NCBI RefSeq assembly: GCF_002086635.1
Contig: NZ_MVHD01000007.1
Span: forward strand, 78,500-142,499
Direction of reading: 5' to 3'
Length of the DNA stretch: 64,000 nt
Origin: Mycobacterium alsense
Lineage (GTDB): Bacteria; Actinomycetota; Actinomycetes; Mycobacteriales; Mycobacteriaceae
The notes under the pieces were generated by a model. The model was not told the origin of the DNA, did not search any database, and saw nothing but the letters and a program-made list of their open reading frames with translations. The position numbers were made by a program, and so were the translations under genes. Below are positions 1 to 8,334 of this stretch, one piece after another. Each line of letters starts with the position of its first letter. The first letter of the stretch is position 1.

Positions 1-664
1 CTGACGAGTCGAGATCCTCGAAGGGGAACGTTCCCAGGTTGATCGAGTGCAACTGCGCCCATGGCAACTTTACCGCCTTAGAGGGGCCCGTCGTGCCTGA
101 TGTGTAGGTGATACAGGCAATGTCGTGCGGTTCGGGCTCCCGCATCCGTGTTCGCGCAAGGTTGACATCGGAATCGAGCGCATCCACCGTCACGACCGGC
201 AGCTTCGCTCCAGGCTCGTGGTGGTATCCGCCACTGTCGATATTGTCGATTACGAGCACTCGCTTGACCGTTGTCAGTTCCGAGGCAACGGCGTCGACGA
301 ACGGCAGGTATTGCTCGGCAACGACGAGTAATTCGGGCTGGCAATTGTTGATCGCATATGCGAGCATGCGGCCCCGGAACTCGGGATTCGTTGCGGCATC
401 TATAGCGCCGACGCTCGAGAGGCCCAGCCATACGACCAACGATTCGACGCCGGCGTCGAGGATGGTGGCAACAACGTCACCCGTTTCCACGTCCAGCGCG
501 AGGAAGCGCGCCGCCCAGAGGATCATCGCCTGTTGGAACTGCTCCCAGGTTGCCGATGCGCCGTCCACCGTATGCAGGAACTCCCTATGGGGATCTGCTT
601 CGGCCATGCGATTCACGATGGCGGGCAGCGTCTCTCGAGAACGCGAGTCAGAAGCCCAACGCAT
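1..664 (-). CDS. AMP-binding acyl-CoA synthetase, N-terminal part (cut by window edge)
   Basis: This ORF is open from an ATG at 662-664 to the window edge, giving about 221 residues of the N-terminal half of an ANL-superfamily CoA ligase. The adenylation P-loop is visible as YTSGTTGPSKAVKLPW near residue 200. A good ribosome site, AGGAG, lies six bases before the ATG. Family knowledge: such enzymes form acyl-AMP from a carboxylic acid and ATP and then the CoA thioester; the arrangement is closest to fatty-acid or crotonobetaine/carnitine ligases (CaiC-like). It is the last visible gene of a leftward run with an NTF2-fold protein, a crotonase and two acyl-CoA dehydrogenases, so it probably activates the substrate of that route. 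Substrate unknown; the C-terminal domain is outside the window. Confidence 0.85.
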   Translation of the reverse strand, partial: MRWASDSRSRETLPAIVNRMAEADPHREFLHTVDGASATWEQFQQAMILWAARFLALDVETGDVVATILDAGVESLVVWLGLSSVGAIDAATNPEFRGRMLAYAINNCQPELLVVAEQYLPFVDAVASELTTVKRVLVIDNIDSGGYHHEPGAKLPVVTVDALDSDVNLARTRMREPEPHDIACITYTSGTTGPSKAVKLPWAQLHSINLGTFPFEDLDSS

Positions 665-708
665 TGCGCACTCCTGCAATGATTCCGACGCGTACCTGCC
701 CGATCGTT

Positions 709-1077
709 TCACGTGTATTTCCAGAAGGCCCGCATCATCGTGATCTTGCCTTCTTGGTTGAACGTGAAGTGATCCACGAGGGGGCCGACATGCTGCATCG
801 CACCGTTGCGAGTCACTACGCCGTGCAGAATGGCAATGGCCTCATTGCCACACACGATCACTTCACGCTCAAGCCATAGCTTCATGGGAGTTAGATCCTC
901 GACCATCTTCCAGAAGGTCGTTCCTATGGCCGCAATGCCGCGAAACGTATCGACTCCCACGGGATCTTCCAGGACGGCGTTGTCATCCCACAGGGCGAGC
1001 CAGCCATCTTTGTCGTGATCGCTGAGAGTCTGGCAGTGCGCGTTGATCGCCGCATTTATCGCTTCGGCATCTGGCAT
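709..1077 (-). CDS. SnoaL/NTF2-like fold protein
   Basis: A 122-residue protein of the NTF2-like fold, the size and pattern of SnoaL-type or ketosteroid-isomerase-like domains: an N-terminal helix with HDKDGWLALWDDNAVLEDP, the usual cup-lining acidic segment, then strands ending near HFTFNQEGKITMMRAFW. I chose the ATG at 1077 because GAGGAAGAG lies just upstream and the longer reading adds a tail unlike the family. It lies between the partial CoA ligase and the crotonase on the same strand, 59 bases after the crotonase stop, so it is likely co-transcribed. Members of this fold act as isomerases, hydratases or non-enzymatic binding proteins; which applies here cannot be told. Confidence 0.78.
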   Translation of the reverse strand: MPDAEAINAAINAHCQTLSDHDKDGWLALWDDNAVLEDPVGVDTFRGIAAIGTTFWKMVEDLTPMKLWLEREVIVCGNEAIAILHGVVTRNGAMQHVGPLVDHFTFNQEGKITMMRAFWKYT

Positions 1078-1136
1078 CTCTTCCTCGTTTCGGTCCTTCG
1101 TTGACACCTCAAAATCGGAACATGTTCGGGCGGAGC

Positions 1137-2006
1137 TCACACTTTGCTGACCTCGTCGTCCCAACCGGTATCGCGCTCGCGCACGGCGGCCCTAACCCCC
1201 TTTTCATGGATCAGCCGTAGGTGATGCTCCTTGGCCACTGCGGCCTCAGCGCTGGGAACGTATGGGTCTCGGCCGACGTCGACCATCGCTGAAAGCCCCG
1301 CCGCTTCGTAGAGGCGATGCGTTCCGCGCTTGTTCGCCACCAGGTCACCAATTTCCATGCGTGCGATCTGCTCGGCAAAGCACAGCGCTGTCTGTTCTTC
1401 CTGGCCCAACGGGACGACCCGATTGACGTAGAACAGTTGTCGGGCCGTTTGCGCATCCATCCAGCCGCCGGTCATCCACAGCTGCTTCATTACTCGGATG
1501 GGAAAATGAAAGGGCATCAACGCATAAGGACCGTAGGGCGCCCCGACCCCGACTCGAGATTCCTCCCAACTGAACCGCGAGTTATCGGCTGCGATCACGA
1601 CGTCAGCGGCCAGGAGAATGGTATTGGCGTGGGGTCCTACATAACCTTTCGTTGCGACGACCAACCCCTTGGAGAAACGCCAGGGCGGAAGAAGATCTCC
1701 CGTGTGGACCCAGTACTTGCCTTGGATCGTCGCCGGCTCCTGACCGCCTATGGTCTCGGCAGCCACTTGTTGAACATCGTGACCAGAAGAGAAGTTTGCG
1801 CCCTCAGCAGTGAGCACGACGCAGCTGACATCGGCCATGCGATCACAATCCGCGAGGACCGAGTAGAACTCGTTCTCCATGGTGCTGTTGATCGCGTTCA
1901 TCTTCTCGGGCCGATTCAGCCGAATCATCACGATGCGCGCGCGCCGTTCCACCTTGACGCACGTCATCGCGGCCCAGTGCGCTTCAGGCAATACGTGTTC
2001 TCCCAT
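1137..2006 (-). CDS. Enoyl-CoA hydratase/isomerase (crotonase family)
   Basis: A 289-residue crotonase-fold protein. The N-terminal strand pattern (IVMIRLNRPEKMNAINSTM), the first oxyanion-hole region (LTAEGANFSSGHDV) and the second segment with an acidic residue (SRFSWEESRVGVG) are all present. Family role: hydration or isomerisation of enoyl-CoA thioesters in beta-oxidation. It lies 32 bases downstream of an acyl-CoA dehydrogenase gene on the same strand, as expected for consecutive steps. The start is uncertain: the ATG at 2006 is used, but the ATG at 1967 gives a more family-like N-terminus, and neither has a strong ribosome site. Substrate unknown. Confidence 0.85.
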   Translation of the reverse strand: MGEHVLPEAHWAAMTCVKVERRARIVMIRLNRPEKMNAINSTMENEFYSVLADCDRMADVSCVVLTAEGANFSSGHDVQQVAAETIGGQEPATIQGKYWVHTGDLLPPWRFSKGLVVATKGYVGPHANTILLAADVVIAADNSRFSWEESRVGVGAPYGPYALMPFHFPIRVMKQLWMTGGWMDAQTARQLFYVNRVVPLGQEEQTALCFAEQIARMEIGDLVANKRGTHRLYEAAGLSAMVDVGRDPYVPSAEAAVAKEHHLRLIHEKGVRAAVRERDTGWDDEVSKV

Positions 2007-2038
2007 CGGTCTGTTCCATGCAATTGATGAGCTCTCAG

Positions 2039-3211
2039 TCAGCCACGTGGAAGACCGAGTACTTTCTGCGCGATGATGTTCCGCTGAATCTCTGATGTAC
2101 CTCCGGCGATGGTGGCCGCGACCCCCCGGGTGTACCGCTCGAATCTGCTGGCGAAATACTCGTCGGGGTTCATCGGTTGGTATCGCTCGGTTACTGGATG
2201 CCGCAGCCCGTCGACGCCCGCTGTACTCAGAGTCAGCTCGGCAGCGCGCATTTCGGCTTCAGAGCCGAGGAGCTTAAGCACAGAGACGGAGAAGGTGTCG
2301 ATCTCTCCGCGGGCGGCACGAGCCAATGCCGCCGATCCAATCGCCCGAAGGGCGTGGTAGTCGATGACTGTCGACGCGAACCGATCACGTTCGACTTCGG
2401 TGCGGGGGCGGCAGTCGGCGATGAGATTGTCTATCCGGTCGGCAAGCATCACCCACATCATCGTGCGCTCATGCCCCAGTGAGCCATTGGCGACTGACCA
2501 TCCCTGGTTCAGCCCTCCTACGAGGTTCTCCGCTGGAACTCGGACGTCGGTGAAGAACACCTCATTGAAGTCGAGGTTGTCCTGACTGGCGATATCTGCG
2601 AAGGGGCGACACACCACGCCTTCGCTGCTCGTCGGAATTATCAGCGCCGAAATGCCCTTGTGCTTGGGGGCATCCGGATCTGTGCGAACAAAGGTCAGCA
2701 GAAAATCGGCATCATGCGCGCCAGACGTCCATACTTTCTGGCCGGTGACTACGAACTCGTCACCGTCTCGGACGGCCCGCGTTCGCAGGGACGCGAGGTC
2801 GGAGCCCGCGCTGGGCTCACTCATTCCGAGCGAAGCCGTCATTTCGGCGCGAAGGACCGGAACCGCCCAGCGCTGTTGTTGCTCGCGGGTGCCGAAAGTG
2901 ATTATGGATGCCGCAACGATGTTGACGCCCTGCGGGTTGAAGCTGTGATAGATGCGTCGCCGGCACAGTTCATCTAGGTGGACGAATTGCTGAAGGACAC
3001 CCGCGTTACGACCCCCGAACTCGGGGGGCTGTGCCGGCAGTAGCCAGCCGTTGTCAAACAGCAGGCGCTGCCACTTCCTCGCCCAGGTCGGCATATGCGA
3101 GACCGACCGCGGGCGCTCGAACGTTTCGGCTTCGGTCGGCAGGTTTTCGTCGAGAAATGCGGCGAACTCTGCCCGGAACGATTCGACATCTTGATCAAAA
3201 GTCAGCTGCAC
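2039..3211 (-). CDS. Acyl-CoA dehydrogenase, likely catalytic subunit of a two-gene enzyme
   Basis: A 390-residue acyl-CoA dehydrogenase with the usual order of N-terminal helical domain, beta domain (MTASLGMSEPSAGSDLASL, GQKVWTSGAHDADF) and C-terminal helical domain ending in GGTSEIQRNIIAQKVLGLPR. A Glu in the GHER segment is in the place of the helix-G catalytic base seen in some bacterial FadE proteins. I chose GTG at 3211 because AGGGAG lies five bases upstream; the longer reading to 3250 lies wholly inside the upstream gene. The gene overlaps the preceding, shorter dehydrogenase by 17 bases. In M. tuberculosis, overlapping FadE pairs form alpha2-beta2 heterotetramers for bulky CoA esters, and I infer the same here. 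Confidence 0.9.
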   Translation of the reverse strand: MQLTFDQDVESFRAEFAAFLDENLPTEAETFERPRSVSHMPTWARKWQRLLFDNGWLLPAQPPEFGGRNAGVLQQFVHLDELCRRRIYHSFNPQGVNIVAASIITFGTREQQQRWAVPVLRAEMTASLGMSEPSAGSDLASLRTRAVRDGDEFVVTGQKVWTSGAHDADFLLTFVRTDPDAPKHKGISALIIPTSSEGVVCRPFADIASQDNLDFNEVFFTDVRVPAENLVGGLNQGWSVANGSLGHERTMMWVMLADRIDNLIADCRPRTEVERDRFASTVIDYHALRAIGSAALARAARGEIDTFSVSVLKLLGSEAEMRAAELTLSTAGVDGLRHPVTERYQPMNPDEYFASRFERYTRGVAATIAGGTSEIQRNIIAQKVLGLPRG

Positions 3212-4193
3212 GATACTCCCTGGCGATGAGCGCGCGATGCTCTGAGGCATCGCCGAGCATCAGTTCCCCCGCCTTCGCGCGTTTAATGGCGAATTGCAGG
3301 TCGTTTTCCCATGTGAACCCCATAGCGCCGAAGCACTGCAATCCGTGCTGGACGACGAGCGACTGCGCCTCCCCCGCTGCAGCTTTCGCCATCGCGGCGA
3401 ACAGGCGGCGACGCGGATCGTCAGCGACGATGGTGAGCGCCGAGAGGTATGCCAATGCTCGCGCCCGCTCGATGGCAACATGCATGTCCGCGGCCTTATG
3501 TTGGAGCGCTTGAAACGACCCGATCGGTACCCCGAACTGGTAGCGCTGCTTGAGGTGTTCCAGAACCATGTCGACTATGCGTTGACACGCGCCAACGATT
3601 GTGATCGCCATTCCGGTCAGCGCAATGTGCCATGCCCGCTCGGTGTCGGATGCGATCCGGTTCTCATCGCCGACATACACTTCGTTAAAGCGAAGGTCCG
3701 CGAGGTGCAGCACGGGATCGATTGCTGCGACCCGACGAGATATCACGGCTTTCGCCTCGACAACGAACACACCGGCGGGCGTCACCACGGCGAGTCGGTC
3801 TGCACGGTTCCCGTCGAGGACGTAACGAGCTGCACCGTCGAGAACCCAGCCGGCGCGATCCCTGTATGCCGTGACACCGCTGTACACCGCGGCGCCGGCG
3901 CCATCCTGCCCGACCCGGTCGCCAACCAAAGGCGCGAACTGCGTCATTGTCGCCAAGAACGGCGTCGGATCACTCGCGCGCCCAAGTTCTTCGAGGAGGA
4001 GTGTGAGCTCGACGAAGCTTTCAGTGCCGATGAGCTCCGTCCAGCCTTCGTCGATGTACCACTGCCATAGCGGGCCGGCGTCGGCGTCACCCTCCGCGAT
4101 CGCCCGGACAAGGGACGGTGGGCACTGTTTGGTCAGCGCCCCCCGGACCGTTTCGCGCCAAAGACGCTGGTCATCGTCGAGCTCAAGAAGCAA
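3195..4193 (-). CDS. Acyl-CoA dehydrogenase, short partner subunit
   Basis: About 332 residues, shorter than typical (370-400), with a weak middle domain. FAD-contact segments such as QRYQFGVPIGSFQALQHKAA and CFGAMGFTWENDLQ are clear. The helix-G region lacks the Glu present in the overlapping downstream dehydrogenase, which fits a non-catalytic partner of a heteromeric enzyme (inference from FadE26/27- and FadE28/29-type pairs). The start is uncertain. The reading frame is open to a TTG at 4274, but the stretch 4194-4274 holds codons rare in this genome (ATA, AGA, CTA) and two palindromes, so I place the start at TTG 4191-4193, just before the family-like LLLELDDDQRLW. It is the first gene of the leftward cluster. 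Confidence 0.82.
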   Translation of the reverse strand: MLLELDDDQRLWRETVRGALTKQCPPSLVRAIAEGDADAGPLWQWYIDEGWTELIGTESFVELTLLLEELGRASDPTPFLATMTQFAPLVGDRVGQDGAGAAVYSGVTAYRDRAGWVLDGAARYVLDGNRADRLAVVTPAGVFVVEAKAVISRRVAAIDPVLHLADLRFNEVYVGDENRIASDTERAWHIALTGMAITIVGACQRIVDMVLEHLKQRYQFGVPIGSFQALQHKAADMHVAIERARALAYLSALTIVADDPRRRLFAAMAKAAAGEAQSLVVQHGLQCFGAMGFTWENDLQFAIKRAKAGELMLGDASEHRALIAREYRAADF

Positions 4194-4222
4194 CTGGGCC
4201 CCATCTTGTCCGAAAACTTTCG

Positions 4223-4241
4223 ACGAGAATATAATTCTCGT
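4223..4241. promoter_or_regulatory. Perfect palindrome, candidate repressor operator (site 1)
   Basis: ACGAGAAT-ATA-ATTCTCGT: two perfect eight-base arms around three bases, unusually AT-rich for this genome. It lies 30-48 bases upstream of the start I chose for the short acyl-CoA dehydrogenase. On the minus strand it contains TATATT, which could be a -10 box. The size and position suit a TetR-type operator; the TetR gene at 7464-8207 is the nearest candidate regulator. This is inference: the sequence does not match the KstR or KstR2 consensus as I know them. Confidence 0.5.
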
Positions 4242-4264
4242 ATCGCGCAAGTCTAGGTTGACGG

Positions 4265-4281
4265 ATCTTGACAATCAAGAT
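4265..4281. promoter_or_regulatory. Perfect palindrome, candidate operator (site 2)
   Basis: ATCTTGA-CAA-TCAAGAT: seven-base perfect arms around three bases, 23 bases from site 1 towards the divergent MaoC-type gene. It has the same 7/8-3-7/8 geometry as site 1 but a different half-site, so two different regulators, or one tolerant dimer, are possible. It covers the TTG at 4274 that could otherwise start the dehydrogenase gene, which argues against that start. Confidence 0.45.
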
Positions 4282-4469
4282 GTGCAGGATAGAACATCGG
4301 AAGTTATCCGATCTTGGCGATGACGCCGGGAAGAAGGGGACCACCACCCATAGGCCGTCGACAGGCCCCTTCCGTCGCTTCGGGCCTCCACGCGGCCCTA
4401 GGTGCGACGAGGACGGCAGGCGTGGGCCGCGGCGTCGTCAACGTCCATCGCTGAGCAGGAGCACACACA

Positions 4470-5678
4470 ATGGCCAAGCAGTCGACCACAACAGGTCCCA
4501 CCTCGACGAAAGTCGAGCTCGATCTGTCCGACGTCGACCACCGGGTCGGCAAACCCGTCGGGGGCGGCCAGTTGTGGGATCCCTGTAGTTCCTCCGACAT
4601 TCGTCGCTGGGTGATGGCGATGGACTATCCGAATCCGATCCATTGGGATGAGGAATTCGCGCGGGCGTCCAAGTTCGGGGGCATCATCGCGCCGCAGTCG
4701 ATGGCGGTCGCCCTCGACTACGGGCACGGCGCGGGACCCGCGTGCGTAGGGCACATTCCGAACAGCCATCTGATCTTTGGGGGTGAGGAATGGTGGTTCT
4801 ACGGATGCCCCGTCCGGCCGGGCGACCAACTGTTCCAAGAACGACGGTTCCACGACTACAAGGTTGTGGAGACGAAATTCGCTGGGCCCACCATGTTTTC
4901 GCGCGGCGACACCACCCATACCAACCAGAACGGCGTCCTGGTAGCCCGCGAACGCTCGACGGGGATCCGCTATCTCTATGAAGAGGCCAGGAAACGCGGG
5001 ATGTTCGAAAGCCAGCTCGGCGACATCAAGCAATGGACACAGCTCGAACTGGAAGAAGTCGACAGATTGCGCCGGGACTGGCTGGAATCGAACCGGATGG
5101 GCATCTCGCCGCACTTTGACGAGGTGAACGTGGGTGACACGCTACCGCGACGCGTGATCGGTCCGCACAGCATAGCGAGTTTCACCACCGAATACCGGGC
5201 CTTCGTCTTCAACATCTGGGGCGCATTCCGGTGGGTTGCACCGGTCGGCGTCGACGATCCGTGGGTCTATCAGGATCCTGGTTTTGGCAAGGATTTCGCG
5301 TTCGACGAGGAAGACGCGAAGGTCGATCCCCGCAAGCGCGACGGACTCTATCTCGGCCCGTCACGTGGTCATATCGACGCCGACCGGGCCACCGAGGTCG
5401 GAATGGCGCGCGCCTACGGCTACGGCGCAACGATGGGCGCCTGGTGCACCGACTATCTCGCCTACTGGGCCGGCAATGACGGAATGGTCCGGCACACCAA
5501 GGCAGACTTCCGCGGACCCGCGTTCGAGGGCGACGTCACCTACTTCGACGCCGAGGTCATCGGCAAGGAAACGGAATCCGCATGGGGGGTGCCACTGGTT
5601 CAGGTCAAGTTGCGCCTCAGCAACCAGAATGACGAGGAACTCGTCGCCTGCACGGCCGAGATCGAGCTACCGGTGTAG
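4470..5678 (+). CDS. Two-domain MaoC-type dehydratase (FAS1-like dehydratase domain protein)
   Basis: A 402-residue double hot-dog protein. The N-terminal half resembles the FAS1-like dehydratase domain (WVMAMDYPNPIHWDEEFA, then FGGIIAPQSMAVAL, the place where MaoC proteins carry the hydratase Asp/His motif). The C-terminal half is a second hot-dog with VGMARAYGYGATMGAW and a DFRGPAFEGDVTYFDAEV strand. Members hydrate enoyl-CoA or dehydrate hydroxyacyl-CoA, often bulky ones. The ATG is preceded by CAGGAG. It is transcribed away from the dehydrogenase cluster across a region with palindromes, and is followed after 16 bases by a CoA ligase. Substrate unknown. Confidence 0.82.
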   Translation: MAKQSTTTGPTSTKVELDLSDVDHRVGKPVGGGQLWDPCSSSDIRRWVMAMDYPNPIHWDEEFARASKFGGIIAPQSMAVALDYGHGAGPACVGHIPNSHLIFGGEEWWFYGCPVRPGDQLFQERRFHDYKVVETKFAGPTMFSRGDTTHTNQNGVLVARERSTGIRYLYEEARKRGMFESQLGDIKQWTQLELEEVDRLRRDWLESNRMGISPHFDEVNVGDTLPRRVIGPHSIASFTTEYRAFVFNIWGAFRWVAPVGVDDPWVYQDPGFGKDFAFDEEDAKVDPRKRDGLYLGPSRGHIDADRATEVGMARAYGYGATMGAWCTDYLAYWAGNDGMVRHTKADFRGPAFEGDVTYFDAEVIGKETESAWGVPLVQVKLRLSNQNDEELVACTAEIELPV

Positions 5679-5694
5679 CGAGGCCAGTGAATAG

Positions 5695-7386
5695 ATGAAT
5701 TCTGGCGCTGCGAAATCCCTTTCGATCGCATATGGCCCGCCGCTGAGCGACGAGCCGGGACTTGGGCCTCTCACGCTTCCAGGCTTTCTGCGTGACGTGA
5801 CATCGACCTACAGCGACCGAGAAGCACTCGTCTTGCGCACTGCCAACGACGAAATTCGCTGGACGTATTCCGAGCTGTGGGAGAGAGCAGTCGAAGTGGC
5901 ATGCGCGTTGCGTGCCTGTGGCGTTGGCAAAGACACTCGGGTCGGCGTCTTGATGACCAACCGTCCCGAGTGGATTTCGGCCGTTTTCGGCGTCTCGCTC
6001 GCCGGTGGGGTGGCCGTGACACTTAGCACGTTCTCGACCGCGTCGGAGCTCGAATACCTACTCAGGTCGTCAAGTGCCGCCATGCTGCTGTTTGAGCGGA
6101 GCGTGCTGAAGACAGACTTCGTGACCGTCTTGTCCGAGCTGGATCCCGCGATTTGCACGATGGCACCAGGAGCGCTGCAGTCCAAAAGGTTCCCATTTCT
6201 CCGTCATCTCGCAACGGTCGGAGAAGCGCCGCCCGGCATCGACTCATGGGACACTTTCCTAGCCCGTGGTCGCGGCGAACCGCGCGAACTGGTACAGGCG
6301 ACCGCTGAAGCAGTACGTCCGAGTGATGCGGCGGCGGTGTTCTTCTCGTCCGGATCCACGAGCAAACCCAAGGGCATCGTGAGCTCCCACCGCGGCGTAA
6401 CCATCCAAATGTGGCGCTTCAGAACGATGTGCGGGTTCAGCCCCGACGACAACGTCCGTTGCTGGTCGGCTAACGGCTTCTTCTGGTCCGGCAATTTCGT
6501 GATGTCACTTGGCGCCACGCTCGCAGCCGGCGGGTCGCTGGTACTGCAACCAACCTTTGACGCCGCCGATGCGCTAGAACTGATGGTCGCGGAGCGCGTG
6601 AACTACCCGTTCGCCTGGCCACATCAGTGGGCGCAAATCGAAAGCTTGCCCAACTGGCTTGAGGCGGACTTGAGGAGCATGCGGTTCGCCGACTCCAAGA
6701 CAGCGATCGCTCGTCATCCCGCGGTGTCCGCCGAAGTGTCCTTCCCGGAACACGCCTACGGCAACACCGAAACATTCACGTTCTCAACGGGATTTGGAGT
6801 CAACGCATCGCGCGAGGTGCACGCCGATAGCTGGGGAGTGCCGTTGCCGGGCGTGACGGTCAAGATCGTGGACCCTGCTACCGGCCGAGTGATTTCGCGA
6901 GGCGAAAGCGGCGAGATCTGCGTTAAGGGACCCACACTGATGCTGGGCTACCTGGGTACACCGCTGGACGAGACGCTAGACGCGGAGGGGTTCTTCCACA
7001 CCGGTGACGGCGGATACCTCGACGACGCCGACCGTCTGTTCTGGGACGGCCGGCTCACCGAAATCATCAAGACGGGCGGCGCGAATGTCTCACCGCTGGA
7101 GGTCGACGATGCGCTGGCGAAGCATCCGGCGGTGAAGCTGACCAAAACTGTTGGCCTGCCGCATGACAATCTCGGCGAGATCGTTGTCGCGTGCGTCGTG
7201 CCGCACGACGGAGCCAGCGTCGAAGCCGACGAGATCCGCAAATACTTGCGAGAACGGCTGGCGAGCTACAAGGTACCGCGCCACGTACTCTTTTTCTGCG
7301 AAGCAGAGATCGCCCTGACAGGCAGCAACAAGATCAAGTCCGACGAGCTTCGAGAGCTCGCCGCAAAACGACTGTCGGTCATATGA
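5695..7386 (+). CDS. Acyl-CoA synthetase (AMP-binding, ANL superfamily)
   Basis: A 563-residue, apparently full-length CoA ligase. Visible motifs are the P-loop FFSSGSTSKPKGIVSSHRG near residue 215, the YGNTETFT adenylate motif near 350, HTGDGGYLDDADRLFWDGR near 440 and the catalytic A10 lysine in GSNKIKSDEL near the C-terminus. It forms acyl-AMP and then acyl-CoA from an unidentified carboxylic acid. It lies 16 bases after the MaoC-type gene and is probably co-transcribed with it. With the partial ligase at the left edge the cluster has two CoA ligases, which suggests either two substrates or two activation steps (for example after a side chain is removed). Confidence 0.92.
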   Translation: MNSGAAKSLSIAYGPPLSDEPGLGPLTLPGFLRDVTSTYSDREALVLRTANDEIRWTYSELWERAVEVACALRACGVGKDTRVGVLMTNRPEWISAVFGVSLAGGVAVTLSTFSTASELEYLLRSSSAAMLLFERSVLKTDFVTVLSELDPAICTMAPGALQSKRFPFLRHLATVGEAPPGIDSWDTFLARGRGEPRELVQATAEAVRPSDAAAVFFSSGSTSKPKGIVSSHRGVTIQMWRFRTMCGFSPDDNVRCWSANGFFWSGNFVMSLGATLAAGGSLVLQPTFDAADALELMVAERVNYPFAWPHQWAQIESLPNWLEADLRSMRFADSKTAIARHPAVSAEVSFPEHAYGNTETFTFSTGFGVNASREVHADSWGVPLPGVTVKIVDPATGRVISRGESGEICVKGPTLMLGYLGTPLDETLDAEGFFHTGDGGYLDDADRLFWDGRLTEIIKTGGANVSPLEVDDALAKHPAVKLTKTVGLPHDNLGEIVVACVVPHDGASVEADEIRKYLRERLASYKVPRHVLFFCEAEIALTGSNKIKSDELRELAAKRLSVI

Positions 7387-7463
7387 GCCTAATGAAGCTG
7401 TGCCGGTAGCGTTTTGGTGAGCGGGGCGGGAATAGCCACGTACCGATGGCCCCGGTAGTGCAC

Positions 7464-8207
7464 CTAGTTTATTGTCGACTGTTTGCGCGCGGCAGCGTCA
7501 TCCGCACGCGTTGCCGCCGAGGGGAGGATTGCTTGGCGACACCAGGACCACACAACCTCTTCGGTCAGGGCAGTCTCATCCATCCCACCGTGCAACGCGT
7601 TGTACTGGCCCAGCGAAGTGAGGGTGGAGCCCAACAGCGACGTCAGTTGCTTCACGGTGAGGTCGTTTCGAACGAGGCCCGCTTGCGAACATGCGGTCAA
7701 AATCTCTGTCAACAGCTTGCGGTGCGGTTCCCATACCTTCGCAAACGCTTCCGGATTATCCAGTTCAAGGCTCAAGTTGTAAATCAGCACAAGACGACCG
7801 CCTACTTCTTGCGATGAGCCGGGACGGGACAGCACTCCTCTGCACCATGCCTCCAGCTGCCCCATCGGGCCTTCTGCCGCCTCGACTTTTTCCCTTATCG
7901 CTTCGGTGAATTGAGCAGTGACGTCTTCGTACAAGGCCAACAGAAGTTCGTCCTTGCCGGCGAAGTGCTGATAGAAGGTCCTTACGCTGAGGTTCGCACG
8001 ATCGGCCAGTGTCTGTAACGTGAAACTCGCTTGCCCGGATTCTTGGACCAGCTCCAGCGCCGTCGCCATAAACCGCGTGCTCCGAGCAACCGCTAAAGCC
8101 CGCGCATCGCCGAGGCGACGCTCAATTGCTCGTTCCTGCCACGTGCGGCCCTGATGGCTGTCCTCGTTCGAGGTTCGCGGGCGACCGTTGTCGATTTTGT
8201 CGTTCAC
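7464..8207 (-). CDS. TetR/AcrR family transcriptional regulator
   Basis: About 247 residues with a TetR-type helix-turn-helix: ATALELVQESGQASFTLQTL then ADRANLSVRTFYQHFAGKDE, followed by a helical ligand-binding domain. The frame is open upstream to 8429, but that stretch is unlike any TetR N-terminus. I chose GTG at 8207; an ATG further upstream (about 8262) is possible, and neither has a strong ribosome site. It converges on the CoA ligase gene and is the only DNA-binding regulator near the catabolic cluster, so control of the palindromes at 4.2 kb is the simplest guess. Ligand probably an acyl-CoA or its precursor (inference). Confidence 0.83.
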   Translation of the reverse strand: MNDKIDNGRPRTSNEDSHQGRTWQERAIERRLGDARALAVARSTRFMATALELVQESGQASFTLQTLADRANLSVRTFYQHFAGKDELLLALYEDVTAQFTEAIREKVEAAEGPMGQLEAWCRGVLSRPGSSQEVGGRLVLIYNLSLELDNPEAFAKVWEPHRKLLTEILTACSQAGLVRNDLTVKQLTSLLGSTLTSLGQYNALHGGMDETALTEEVVWSWCRQAILPSAATRADDAAARKQSTIN

Positions 8208-8290
8208 TGCAGGCAAATATACCGCCGATTCACCTGCGATCAGCCGTCTGCTCCTGACCCACATAGTCTTTTTTCGACGCGCAAAGGAGC

Positions 8291-8307
8291 AATTGTCAAG
8301 ACCTGTG
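8291..8307. repeat. IS-end-like 17-bp repeat, copy 1
   Basis: AATTGTCAAGACCTGTG matches 10468-10484 at 16 of 17 bases and in the same orientation. The second copy lies at the outer end of a decayed IS256-family element, so this may be a solo terminal repeat left by another insertion. Read leftwards it contains TTGACA, a good -35 box pointing at the TetR gene. Confidence 0.5.
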
Positions 8308-8334
8308 GATCGGTACTGCGGCTGGCGCGCGGTG

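Noticed and set aside
108..743. Plus-strand open frame of 211 codons at the left edge
   Set aside because: Antisense to the partial CoA ligase, whose P-loop motif is unmistakable.
4296..4312. ATCGGA-AGTTA-TCCGAT as a separate operator feature
   Set aside because: Arms of only six bases and a different spacing from the two perfect palindromes; mentioned in a finding but too weak to list as a feature.
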